Positions 8,288-15,575 are shown, numbered from the stretch's first letter. The stretch is DNA of 22,826 nucleotides from Lachnospiraceae bacterium (GCA_900766915.1 CAAFXE010000127.1:1-22826); one strand, 5' to 3'. Notes: generated by a model from the letters alone, not told the origin. Translations and numbers: made by a program.

Positions 8288-8737
8288 ATGGCTACATTGC
8301 CTAAAATATTTTTCAATGGAGTAAGAGTTAAAAATCTTATATTTAATTCCAAAGAATGTCAGGAAGGAAATTTCAAAGACGGGGTAAAAGACATCGTTAA
8401 ATGCTATCACAAGCATAAAGGAAGCCCGGGGCAGTCATCGCCTAATGGATGTTATACGGTTAAAGAATTATATGGGGGAAAATGTGGTGGGCATACTTAT
8501 ACTTACACAACTGTATGGTCATGTGGTTACTGCGGTACAAAAATTCGCAGTACAAGTAGGCCGAGTGGTTGTACAAACCATGCTTGTGCAAACTATGGAG
8601 ATAACAATGGTGGAGCTGGTACGTGGTATTCATACGAAGCTGCAACTGGCACAAATTACTGCTCATCTCCAACTGGTTGTTCCAATTGGAACTGGCAAAC
8701 GAGATATATCTTAGGATGTGGATACGATGCAGATTGA
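8288..8737 (+). CDS. Cysteine-rich hypothetical protein in the tail-fibre region
   Basis: A 149-residue protein with 11 cysteines. The first about 35 residues (PKIFFNGVRVKNLIFNSKEC) resemble short adaptor segments found at the start of tail-fibre-tip proteins. The rest is Cys/Gly/Tyr/Thr/Asn-rich, with CGYCGTK, GCTNHAC and a C-terminal GCSNWNW. The CxxC pairs could bind zinc or, outside the cell, form disulfides. A GAAAGGA ribosome site lies about 11 bases before the ATG. I do not recognise the family. It sits among virion genes, so a structural or decoration role is more likely than regulation. Confidence 0.65.
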   Translation: MATLPKIFFNGVRVKNLIFNSKECQEGNFKDGVKDIVKCYHKHKGSPGQSSPNGCYTVKELYGGKCGGHTYTYTTVWSCGYCGTKIRSTSRPSGCTNHACANYGDNNGGAGTWYSYEAATGTNYCSSPTGCSNWNWQTRYILGCGYDAD

Positions 8738-8749
8738 TAAGGAGAAAAA

Positions 8750-9061
8750 ATGAGAACATTAAAATTCGTAGTAGAAGGACAGAATATCATTCAGGATCCA
8801 TCATGTGACTTTTCCGGGTTATACCCCGGTACAAAAGGGTATTTAAAAGCAGAGTTTAAATTTTCTCCAGAATGGAAAGATTGCAGGAAAGCAGCAGTAT
8901 TTGAGATGCTTAGAAACGAATATCCTGTTCCGTTGATTGAAAATTCATGCGAAATACCTGCGGAAGCGCTGACATGGAAAACATTCTCCGTGCAGGCAGT
9001 AGGAGAAAGAGACGGATACAGAATTACCACAAATAAAGTTGAGGTGAAACAGAATGGCTAA
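8750..9061 (+). CDS. Conserved phage tail protein of unknown role
   Basis: A 103-residue beta-rich protein with AAGGAG 5 bases before its ATG. Markers are QNIIQDPSCDFSGLYPGTKG, then YLKAEFKFSPEWKDC and the C-terminal YRITTNKVEVKQNG. I recognise this layout as a recurrent small protein placed just before the fibre/upper-baseplate gene in Clostridia prophages, with an immunoglobulin-like look. It overlaps the next gene by 8 bases, so the two are likely made together and may interact. Confidence 0.7.
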   Translation: MRTLKFVVEGQNIIQDPSCDFSGLYPGTKGYLKAEFKFSPEWKDCRKAAVFEMLRNEYPVPLIENSCEIPAEALTWKTFSVQAVGERDGYRITTNKVEVKQNG

Positions 9062-10106
9062 TATGACATTAGAAGAAGCCCTTGCTGCAGCAACAGTAGA
9101 TGATGATCTTATAACACCAGTTGATGATGTGATTATGATAAATCCTGAAACAAGGACAATCATTATTCCTGAAAGCGAGATGCTGTTCGGTGTGGAAGAG
9201 GAGCAATGGATAGAACGAAAACATTTTAAATGTCCAAGAATCGTCGGTGATAATATAGACCTTTCCACACATCAGATCTATATCAGTTACGTAAAAGTGT
9301 TGGATGACAAAGCGACTATTAGCACTGATGAAAAACCGGAATTATACTGGTGCTATGATGTGTCCGTTGATGAAACAGGAAATTACATCACATTCTCATG
9401 GGAGTTATCCGGAAATGTTCTGAAACAGCGAGGATTAATTGGTTTTGCAGTTATTGCAAAAAGCATGGATGGAGATGTACTGAGAACATGTTGGAAAACA
9501 TCACCGGCAGTCGGAACAGTGCTTATGTCAATCCCAGATGCGGAGATGGAGATAATTTCATTATATCCGGATATTGTAACACAGCTCCTTGACCGTATGA
9601 ATATTGTGGAAGACATGACTACGGAAGAAGCCATGCAGCAACGTGTAAACACGTATTTTGATGAAAGAAAAGTTGAAGAATACGAAGCATTAAAAAATGA
9701 AGCTGTCACTGCTGTAAATAATGCCGGGACGGAACAGAAAAAGCTGGTAGAATCTGCCGGAAATTCAGCTCTTGATAAAATCTCAACTGCCCTTACAAAT
9801 GCGTTAAATTCTATAAAAAACGCATTATCAACAGCTGTAAACACGATTGAAGAACTATCCAGTAGAAAACTTACTGCAATCGAAAATGCCGGAACAGAAG
9901 AGACATCCAAGGTGAGTGACGAAGGAACGCTACAAATACAGGCGGTTAAGGATGAAGGCACAAGGCAGAAACAGGAAATCGAAAAATATGCCGGAGAAGC
10001 GGTTGATTTCGGTTCACAGGTTCAGGAAAACACCAAAGCCCTTGGAGGTTTCTCGTTCTCGTTAAATCCGGATGATATGGGCTTGGATATCACATATACA
10101 GAATAG
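9054..10106 (+). CDS. Tail fibre / upper baseplate (BppU-like) protein with coiled-coil stalk
   Basis: A 350-residue protein. Residues about 15-175 are a beta-rich domain (ETRTIIIPESEMLFGVEEE, YISYVKVLDD, FSWELSGNVLKQRGLIGFAV) resembling BppU N-terminal modules that dock on the baseplate. Residues about 190-330 are a long Ala/Glu/Lys-rich coiled coil with repeated NAGTE/DEGT units (VNNAGTEQKK, IENAGTEETS, VSDEGTLQ, VKDEGTRQK), which suits a trimeric stalk. It directly precedes the DGR target, so it may carry that protein at its tip. That link is inference. Confidence 0.75.
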   Translation: MANMTLEEALAAATVDDDLITPVDDVIMINPETRTIIIPESEMLFGVEEEQWIERKHFKCPRIVGDNIDLSTHQIYISYVKVLDDKATISTDEKPELYWCYDVSVDETGNYITFSWELSGNVLKQRGLIGFAVIAKSMDGDVLRTCWKTSPAVGTVLMSIPDAEMEIISLYPDIVTQLLDRMNIVEDMTTEEAMQQRVNTYFDERKVEEYEALKNEAVTAVNNAGTEQKKLVESAGNSALDKISTALTNALNSIKNALSTAVNTIEELSSRKLTAIENAGTEETSKVSDEGTLQIQAVKDEGTRQKQEIEKYAGEAVDFGSQVQENTKALGGFSFSLNPDDMGLDITYTE

Positions 10107-10115
10107 GAGGAACAT

Positions 10116-11309
10116 ATGGCAGAAACAGTAAACATTCCAAGAGAATCAACAATGCAGAGGATCGCACAGTCATTAGATATGATTGCGTTCTCTAATTCCG
10201 CTGATCTTCAAAACATTTCCACATGGAAACAGATCAGTGGAATGGTGAAGAATGGTTATGCACAGAAAATTTTTGATTTCGGAGATCAATTCATCGAAAC
10301 ATGGAGAGACACGGCAGCAGGAACCAACTACGAATATCCATTCAGAGTAAACCATTTTGAAAATGTGGAACTGGAAAACGGAGAAGTCGTACCTGGGATG
10401 TATTTGCAGGCACATTACGCACATCCATTCGGAGTGCAGTATTCACAGGCAAGAGCGTTTTTGAGATGCCCGGAAGGACTTGCAGCAGGAACCTACAATA
10501 TCAAACTTGGTTCCAACTGGGGAACACACGCAAAAGCAGATACTTACTGGAATTTCACATTAACACAGGATGTTCCTGCCGGTGGAAGACTTGCGGGATT
10601 CATCCAGATGCCGGACGTTGCACCGTCAAATTGGAAAGTGATTTCCTATGCAGCAGATGCTATAACAAAATTAGAAACAGTAGCAGTCGCAAGCGGTCAG
10701 GAAGGAACAGATCTTGGAACATTAAACATTAACACAAGAAATGGAAACCTTAATTCAATGCAGGAAACAGCCTACGGATGGAACCGTTGGAAAACTTCTG
10801 CATTAAGACAATATCTTAACTCAGATGCCTTAAAAGGAAAGTGGTGGACACCACAGGATGAATGGGATATTGCACCGGATCAGCTCGCAACGAAAGATGG
10901 TTTCTTATGCGGACTTCCACAGGAAATGATACAGTCATTAAAAACCGTAAAAGTAGTGACATACGCAAATACCGTGCAGGACGGTGGAGAGATGGATGTA
11001 ACATACGATAAAGTATTCATTCCATCGCTAGAGCAGATGTATGTTAATCCTCAGATTGCAGGAGAAGGAACAGTACATGAATACTGGAAGAGAAGAAGCG
11101 GTTCAAGCACAAAGTTAAATCAGTACGGAACCTATCCACGATTAATCCACTATGCTGTGGAAAATCATACATCACCTCAGTATGTCCGTTTGCGTTCGGC
11201 TAACCGCGGTAATGCGAGTTACACCTGGTGCGTGTACTCCAGTGGCTACGTCAACGGCAGCAGCGGCGCGTGTTACGCTAATCGCTTCGCCCCGTTTGTC
11301 GTAATCTAA
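10116..11309 (+). CDS. DGR variable protein (C-type-lectin-like, DUF6273-related), probable receptor-binding tip
   Basis: A 397-residue protein after an AGGAGG site. The N-terminal part begins with a helix (STMQRIAQSLDMIAF). Residues about 70-190 are a beta-sandwich-like region. Residues about 215-397 carry the C-type-lectin-like module of DUF6273 type (YGWNRWKTSALRQYLN, then FIPSLEQMYV). The last about 43 residues are the VR copy, with variable sites in a conserved frame of VRLRSANRGNA and ANRFAP. Host-surface binding is known for phage DGR targets such as Mtd and is inferred here. Two VR cysteines, at about 372 and 386, are notable. Confidence 0.9.
   Translation: MAETVNIPRESTMQRIAQSLDMIAFSNSADLQNISTWKQISGMVKNGYAQKIFDFGDQFIETWRDTAAGTNYEYPFRVNHFENVELENGEVVPGMYLQAHYAHPFGVQYSQARAFLRCPEGLAAGTYNIKLGSNWGTHAKADTYWNFTLTQDVPAGGRLAGFIQMPDVAPSNWKVISYAADAITKLETVAVASGQEGTDLGTLNINTRNGNLNSMQETAYGWNRWKTSALRQYLNSDALKGKWWTPQDEWDIAPDQLATKDGFLCGLPQEMIQSLKTVKVVTYANTVQDGGEMDVTYDKVFIPSLEQMYVNPQIAGEGTVHEYWKRRSGSSTKLNQYGTYPRLIHYAVENHTSPQYVRLRSANRGNASYTWCVYSSGYVNGSSGACYANRFAPFVVI
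11174..11300 (+). repeat. DGR variable repeat (VR)
   Basis: 127 bases at the 3' end of the target gene matching TR at offset 638. Block 11182-11217 (36 bases) and block 11276-11294 (19 bases, IMH-like, GC-rich) are identical to TR. Between them, differences fall on TR adenines: A to T at 11181, 11220, 11235, 11247, 11274, 11295; A to G at 11218, 11230 and in codons 11256-11267. No A-to-C is seen. There is also one extra codon in the AAC run and one G-to-T at 11273. Confidence 0.95.
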
Positions 11310-11318
11310 AAATCATTC

Positions 11319-11344
11319 ATCCCCGTACCCACGGATACGGGGAT
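11319..11344 (+). promoter_or_regulatory. Hairpin just downstream of VR (DGR target-recognition hairpin)
   Basis: ATCCCCGTA (11319-11327) and TACGGGGAT (11336-11344) form a perfect 9-bp stem with an 8-base loop. It lies 18 bases after the VR end and 9 bases after the target stop codon. DNA hairpins/cruciforms at this place are known to boost target recognition in the BPP-1 type DGR. No T-run follows, which argues against a terminator. Confidence 0.75.
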
Positions 11345-11359
11345 AGAAAAGAGAAAAAT

Positions 11360-11791
11360 ATGTCAGTAAATGTAGGAGAAAGAAATGTGCCGGACACTCC
11401 GCAAAACAGACAACTTGACGCGTGTTGGAAGGCAAGAGGGGTGGCACTGCACACCATAAAGATATGTACAAACAAAAATATTTTCATTCCGGAATACCAG
11501 GGAGCATTAACGGATGATCTCATCCGTACGGCAAAGAACATATATAAAAATGTATGGAAAGCCAACAACATAAGAGTCAACAATAAAGACTTATGGAAAT
11601 ATAGAAGCAGGCTGCAGACAGAAGCAATTTTGGAATGCAATGACCTTCTTGCTTCCATTGGCCTAGCAAGAGCCTTATTCCACCTGAAAGGAAAGAAATG
11701 TGCGTACTGGTCAAAACTTGTGATTGAGACAAGAAACATGATCTACAAATGGCATGAATCAGATGTAAAGAGGTTTTCTGATATAGAATAA
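11360..11791 (+). CDS. avd: DGR accessory variability determinant (Avd-like)
   Basis: A 143-residue basic protein, rich in Lys/Arg/Trp, predicted to be almost all helical in four segments (about 18-38, 50-70, 75-106, 112-135), the four-helix bundle of Avd. Avd forms a pentameric barrel that binds the TR RNA and the reverse transcriptase and is needed for mutagenic homing. Gene order target-Avd-TR-RT is the common DGR layout. The ribosome site is weak (AAGAGA), so low expression is likely. Confidence 0.88.
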   Translation: MSVNVGERNVPDTPQNRQLDACWKARGVALHTIKICTNKNIFIPEYQGALTDDLIRTAKNIYKNVWKANNIRVNNKDLWKYRSRLQTEAILECNDLLASIGLARALFHLKGKKCAYWSKLVIETRNMIYKWHESDVKRFSDIE

Positions 11792-11811
11792 AAATATGGG
11801 ACGTAGGCTGA

Positions 11812-11935
11812 ACCTCAGAATGTCCGTTTGCGTTCGGCTAACCGCGGTAATGCGAATAACACCTGGTACGTGAACTCCAGTGGCAACGTCAACAACAACA
11901 ACGCGTGGAACGCTAATCGCTTCGCCCCGATTGTC
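11812..11935 (+). ncRNA. DGR template repeat (TR)
   Basis: 124 bases between avd and the reverse transcriptase that match the VR. Read in the VR frame it holds 13 AAY (Asn) codons, including a run of four AAC, plus adenines in TAC and ATT. AAY codons are the classic DGR choice because random replacement of their adenines samples many residues yet cannot make a stop codon. The 3' block 11911-11929 equals the VR IMH-like block, and the bases past 11929 differ from VR as expected of IMH*. It is transcribed with flanking RNA and used as template. Confidence 0.95.
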
Positions 11936-12090
11936 TTATACACGGCAATATGGCCGGCATACAGTGCCGGTTGTCCGGAAGATCTTAGACAAGGAGCCGA
12001 AATCCCACCAGAAAGGGAAAACAATACTGCCATGATGCACGTGACTTATAATAAGCCTGCCAGTGCTGACACATGTGTAGAAAAAGCAAT
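11936..12090 (+). ncRNA. TR-RT spacer, structured RNA needed for cDNA priming (inferred)
   Basis: About 155 bases without a credible gene. It contains the hairpin CCGGCA (11954-11959) / TGCCGG (11965-11970) with a 5-base loop, followed by TTGTCCGG. In characterised DGRs the RNA between TR and RT is bound by Avd-RT and primes cDNA synthesis. The same role is inferred here from position. An ORF of 88 codons (11828-12094) runs through TR and this spacer, but looks like a by-product of TR being in a coding-like frame. Confidence 0.6.
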
Positions 12091-13173
12091 ATGAGAGAAT
12101 ATATAACAGACTTCGACCAACTGCACGAATCCATGATGAGATGCAAAAAGAATGTATCATGGAAACCGTCTGTAAAATCATTTGTTTTAAATTCCGAAGA
12201 AAATCTCCATAGAATGGAGGACCAGTTAAAGAATGGTACATGGAAAAATGGAAAACCGAGAACGATTGAAATTAAATATCCAAAGAAACGGGAAGGCCTA
12301 AGCATTTCGTTCCGGGATAGGATCTACCAAAGAAGTATCAACGACAATTCTTTATATCCTCAAATGTCCAGAAAATTCATACATACGAATGCAGCGTGTC
12401 AAAAGGGAAAAGGAACAGATTTCGCAAGAAAAATGATAAAGAAGTATTTGTGGAATTATTACTGTAACCACGGAAATGAAGGGCATATCATACAGATAGA
12501 TATACACGGATATTATCCAAATATGAGACATGATAAGGTCGATGAATGTTTTAGAAGTGGCATGGATAAAGATACTTACGAAATGACAATGAATGTACTG
12601 GATACTCAATATGTAGGAGATGTTGGTTACAACCCCGGAAGCCAGATGGTGCAGATTGCCGGGATATCATTGCTAAATAAACTGGATCACTACATAAAAG
12701 AGAAACTTCATGCAAAGTATTATATACGATATATGGATGATCTGTGGATATTAAGCAATGATAAGGAGAAGTTGGAAAGATGGTTTGTTAATATTTCGAA
12801 TGAATTGAAAGAATTAGGGTTTGAATTAAATGAAAAGAAATCACACGTAAAGGATCTGTCAGAAGGATTTCTGTTTCTTGGATTTCATTACAGAATGACA
12901 GATACAGGAAAAGTGATCATGACGTTAAATTCAAACAATGTGAAGCACGAAAGAAAGAAGCTCCGCAGGATGGTGAATAAATCCGAAAGAGGAGAACTGG
13001 ATAAAAGTAAGATTGATGAGTGCTTCGGAAGTTGGAAAAATAATGCTGAAAACGGAAATTCCTATAAGCTGATCCAACGTACAGAAAAATATTTGGATAA
13101 TATGATGAAAGGAAAAGAAACGCATGGAACCAAGAAAAATCAAACGAAATCCGGCGGAACAGGCGGACGATGA
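12091..13173 (+). CDS. DGR reverse transcriptase
   Basis: 360 residues from the ATG at 12091 (the ATG at 12073 is possible; neither has a clear ribosome site). Numbering from 12073, motif A is IQIDIHGYYPNM with Asp143; the DGR-specific motif 4 is seen as NPGSQMVQIAG (Ser190-Gln191) in place of the QGxxxS of other RTs; the catalytic motif C is RYMDDLW (Tyr220-Asp223), followed by GFELNEKKSHV and FLFLGFHYRM (motifs D/E). The C-terminus is basic. It copies TR RNA into cDNA with errors at adenines. It overlaps the next small ORF by 50 bases. Confidence 0.96.
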   Translation: MREYITDFDQLHESMMRCKKNVSWKPSVKSFVLNSEENLHRMEDQLKNGTWKNGKPRTIEIKYPKKREGLSISFRDRIYQRSINDNSLYPQMSRKFIHTNAACQKGKGTDFARKMIKKYLWNYYCNHGNEGHIIQIDIHGYYPNMRHDKVDECFRSGMDKDTYEMTMNVLDTQYVGDVGYNPGSQMVQIAGISLLNKLDHYIKEKLHAKYYIRYMDDLWILSNDKEKLERWFVNISNELKELGFELNEKKSHVKDLSEGFLFLGFHYRMTDTGKVIMTLNSNNVKHERKKLRRMVNKSERGELDKSKIDECFGSWKNNAENGNSYKLIQRTEKYLDNMMKGKETHGTKKNQTKSGGTGGR

Positions 13174-13327
13174 AAACATGAGAGCAACTGTCGAAAAACA
13201 GAAAGGGATCATTGAAAAACAGAATCTTTTGATCCGGTACCTTGCTGAAATGAATGACGTATATATTCCGGAAGAGGAGGAAGAAGAGGATGTACAACAC
13301 ATTGCTGAAACTGAAGAAACTGTATAA
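13124..13327 (+). CDS. Small charged phage protein of unknown function
   Basis: 67 residues, starting inside the RT 3' end with an AAGGAAAAG site. A basic N-terminus (EPRKIKRNPAEQADD) is followed by a helix/coiled coil (RATVEKQKGIIEKQNLLIRYLAEM) and a run of Glu residues. I do not recognise it. It heads a chain of three overlapping small genes that lies between fibre genes and holins, a usual place for XkdX-like proteins. Confidence 0.6.
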   Translation: MEPRKIKRNPAEQADDENMRATVEKQKGIIEKQNLLIRYLAEMNDVYIPEEEEEEDVQHIAETEETV

Positions 13328-13445
13328 GCGCGACCAGTGGATTAAAATGGTGGATCAGGCCATGGAAAGAGGGAAAATCACTGACGAGGAATACAAGAAT
13401 CTTGTTGCAGAGGAAGAAAATGACGAAGCTGGAAATCATATCTAA
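13290..13445 (+). CDS. XkdX-like small phage protein
   Basis: 51 residues from the ATG at 13290, preceded by the purine-rich GAGGAGGAAGAAGAGG stretch that also encodes the Glu run of the gene before it, an economical double use. The core YKRDQWIKMVDQAMERGKI followed by TDEEYKNLV resembles XkdX-family proteins, found between tail fibres and holins in Firmicutes phages. Function of XkdX is unknown. It overlaps genes on both sides. Confidence 0.65.
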   Translation: MYNTLLKLKKLYKRDQWIKMVDQAMERGKITDEEYKNLVAEEENDEAGNHI

Positions 13446-13587
13446 ACTATGGTCCTCAGTATACGACCTGTTGCTTATCGTCAAAGGAACACCAACTAAA
13501 ACCATTGAACAGGTAGAAATGGATCTTGACATCCTGGAACATAAATGCAGGAAGTACGCAGATGCAGATGACATCGATGAACTCTAA
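13420..13587 (+). CDS. Small phage protein of unknown function
   Basis: 55 residues from ATG 13420, with AGAGGAAG upstream, overlapping the XkdX-like gene by 26 bases. It looks helical (LEIISKLWSSVYDLLLIVKG, then VEMDLDILEHKCRKYADADD). The first helix is quite hydrophobic but has no clean membrane span. No family recognised. Confidence 0.6.
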   Translation: MTKLEIISKLWSSVYDLLLIVKGTPTKTIEQVEMDLDILEHKCRKYADADDIDEL

Positions 13588-13614
13588 GGAAGTGAAGAAT
13601 ATGGAAATCAGAGC

Positions 13615-13641
13615 AAGACCTTAACAGGTCTTATTTTTATT
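13615..13641 (+). terminator. Weak intrinsic terminator or attenuator
   Basis: AAGACC (13615-13620), loop TTAACA, GGTCTT (13627-13632), then ATTTTTATT. The 6-bp stem is short but the T-rich tail is present. It separates the fibre/DGR genes from the lysis genes and may only dampen read-through. The bases from 13642 to 13701 hold no gene that I can support. Confidence 0.5.
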
Positions 13642-13701
13642 GCAAAGTTGCGCCGGCGAAACCAAACAGAATATGAAAAATCACGGAAAAGGTGAGAAAA
13701 C

Positions 13702-14025
13702 ATGATTGAATTTATCTTGGAATATTGGATAGAGTTTCTTTTTGGTCTGATTATTGCTGGAATGGGGGTAATCGGAAAGATTCTCTACAACCAATACCTG
13801 AAAAACAAAGCAATCGGAAAAGGCGTAGAAGCTCTTCTGAGAAATGGTATCGTGCAAACCTATAATAAGTGGTCAGAAAAAGGATATTGTCCAATCTATG
13901 CAAGAGAAAACGCATTAAGGATGTATGAACCATACCATACCATGGGAGGAAATGATATAGCAACAGATCTAATTGAGGACCTGAAGAAACTTCCTACGGA
14001 ACCAAGTAAGAAAGGAGATACGTAA
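13702..14025 (+). CDS. Phage holin-like membrane protein
   Basis: 107 residues: one hydrophobic span near the N-terminus (about residues 3-25, EYWIEFLFGLIIAGMGVIG), then a soluble tail with GVEALLRNGIVQTYNKWSEK, GYCPIYARENALRMYEPYH and MGGNDIATDLIEDLKKLP. This tail is that of a holin-annotated family common in Clostridia prophages. It would form or regulate the membrane lesion at lysis. Two more membrane proteins follow, so which one is the true holin cannot be told from sequence. Confidence 0.75.
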   Translation: MIEFILEYWIEFLFGLIIAGMGVIGKILYNQYLKNKAIGKGVEALLRNGIVQTYNKWSEKGYCPIYARENALRMYEPYHTMGGNDIATDLIEDLKKLPTEPSKKGDT

Positions 14026-14026
14026 T

Positions 14027-14419
14027 ATGATTTCCGGAATTATTATTGGTATCGTGATAGGAATATCTATCATATTCGTAGTCTTCTTTTTTCTTGCAAT
14101 TAACAAAAGAGAGAAAAATAAAAAGAAAAAAGTGAAACTGGATACCTACGCAAAAGTTGCAACAACAGCCGTATTGGTGCACGGTATGATTCTGACATCA
14201 TTATCATATCTGTTGGCCAGCGCTGGATTGGATCCGGTAGTAGATGTATCGAGTACCATTGTAAGGGAGATTGTAGCTCCTCTGGTAGTGTACCTTGGTA
14301 CCAACATGATTATGAATATTTTCGAAAAGAATAAACTGAGCTTTTCGGTACCACTTGACAGCACAATAATTACAAAAGAAAAAACAAACAGAGAAAAAGA
14401 AGAACAGGAGGAAACATAA
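14027..14419 (+). CDS. Lysis-module membrane protein (holin or antiholin candidate)
   Basis: 130 residues with a strong N-terminal hydrophobic span (about 3-23), a Lys-rich stretch (KREKNKKKKVK), a second span around residues 45-65 (VATTAVLVHGMILTSLSYLL), a third possible span near 83-98, and a charged C-terminus (KEKTNREKEEQEE). It starts 1 base after the previous stop and touches the next start (TAATG), so the three membrane genes are likely translated together. Function inferred from position before the endolysin. Confidence 0.65.
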   Translation: MISGIIIGIVIGISIIFVVFFFLAINKREKNKKKKVKLDTYAKVATTAVLVHGMILTSLSYLLASAGLDPVVDVSSTIVREIVAPLVVYLGTNMIMNIFEKNKLSFSVPLDSTIITKEKTNREKEEQEET

Positions 14420-14724
14420 TGTCATTAGAATTTTTATTTATCGCATTACTTGCAGTTTCAATTTTAACAAATCTCACAGTAGAAGGAATAAAGAAACTAT
14501 GGGTAGATAAGGAGAATTATTCTCTGAACGTCTTGGCTGCCACGGTATCCGTAGTTCTTTCGGTTGCAATATCGGCCGGATATCTGATCTGGACGGAGAC
14601 GATGATCAATGCAAGGATTGCGGTGGAGCTGATCTCACTGGCATATCTTAGCTTCTTGGTTTCTACGAATGGATACGATAAGGTTGTACAGGCTATTAGG
14701 CAGATCAAGGAGGCTAAGTTTTGA
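14419..14724 (+). CDS. Phage holin (three-span type)
   Basis: 101 residues with three predicted spans (about 3-19, 33-57, 64-82) and a short basic C-terminal tail (YDKVVQAIRQIKEAKF). AGGAGG lies about 9 bases upstream. It overlaps the endolysin start by 4 bases (TTTTGA region), the standard holin-endolysin coupling. It would release the endolysin to the cell wall at the timed end of infection. Confidence 0.75.
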   Translation: MSLEFLFIALLAVSILTNLTVEGIKKLWVDKENYSLNVLAATVSVVLSVAISAGYLIWTETMINARIAVELISLAYLSFLVSTNGYDKVVQAIRQIKEAKF

Positions 14725-15575
14725 AAACAAGCAATAACGGAATAGAATTAATCAAGAAATTCGAAGGCTGCCGGTTAACATCTTACCAGTGCCCATCTGG
14801 TGTATGGACTATCGGTTATGGCCACACTGCAGGTGTATGCAAAGGAATGACAATCACTCAGCAAAAAGCGGAAGAATATCTGAAAACAGATCTGACCAAG
14901 TATGAGAACTATGTAACAGCCACAAGACTGACACTCAATCAGAATCAGTTCGATGCTCTGGTTTCATTCACATACAACTGTGGAAACGGAAACCTTAAGA
15001 AACTGATCAGAAACAGAACACTTGCACAGATTGCAGAAGCAATTCTTCTGTACAACAAGAGCAACGGGAAGGTCCTGGAAGGATTGAAAAGAAGAAGAGA
15101 AGCAGAAAGAGAATTGTTCCTGAAAGCAGATGGAAAAGAAACATCTATAAGAACATATTCCAAGAAGCGTGACGGAAATACAAAACTTTCTGAAAACTTC
15201 AAGGTCAAAGAATTTGCCTGCAAGGACGGATCTGATGAAATCAAGATTGACAGTAAGGTAGTAGGCTACCTGCAGGCTGCCAGAGATCACTTTAAAGTTC
15301 CGATTTACATCAACAGTGCTTACAGAACACCTGCATACAACAAGAAAATTGGAGGCGCATCGAAATCATACCATATGCAGGGAAGAGCGGTAGACCACCA
15401 TGCAAAAGGCAAGGTAGCATTACTGGAACTGGCCAGATTCTATGAAAGCATCGGATGTCTTGGAATCATTGTGTATCCGAACAGTGGGTTCGTTCATATT
15501 GACAGCCGGACAAGCAGATACTATGCTATTGACCACGGAAATGGAAAAATAGTGAAGAAAACATCATTTTATTGA
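14721..15575 (+). CDS. Two-domain endolysin: GH24 muramidase plus M15 peptidase
   Basis: 284 residues from a TTG start that overlaps the holin stop, with AAGGAGG about 10 bases upstream. Residues about 5-137 are a T4-type lysozyme domain: Glu15 (KKFEGC), Cys24 and Thr30 (WTIGYGHT) match the spacing of the T4 E-D-T triad, with Cys replacing Asp, a known variant. Residues about 160-284 are an M15 peptidase domain with SAYRTPAYNKKIGG, zinc ligands His218 and Asp225 (SYHMQGRAVDHH) and His259 (FVHID). The first domain cuts glycan strands and the second peptide bonds of peptidoglycan. It is the last phage gene before the host junction. Confidence 0.93.
   Translation: MKTSNNGIELIKKFEGCRLTSYQCPSGVWTIGYGHTAGVCKGMTITQQKAEEYLKTDLTKYENYVTATRLTLNQNQFDALVSFTYNCGNGNLKKLIRNRTLAQIAEAILLYNKSNGKVLEGLKRRREAERELFLKADGKETSIRTYSKKRDGNTKLSENFKVKEFACKDGSDEIKIDSKVVGYLQAARDHFKVPIYINSAYRTPAYNKKIGGASKSYHMQGRAVDHHAKGKVALLELARFYESIGCLGIIVYPNSGFVHIDSRTSRYYAIDHGNGKIVKKTSFY

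Noticed and set aside
8288..10106. A second VR in the other tail genes
   Set aside because: No segment matching the TR constant blocks was seen outside 11174-11300.
11828..12094. 88-codon ORF through TR and the TR-RT spacer
   Set aside because: It exists because TR mirrors a coding region; it has no ribosome site and TR acts as RNA template.
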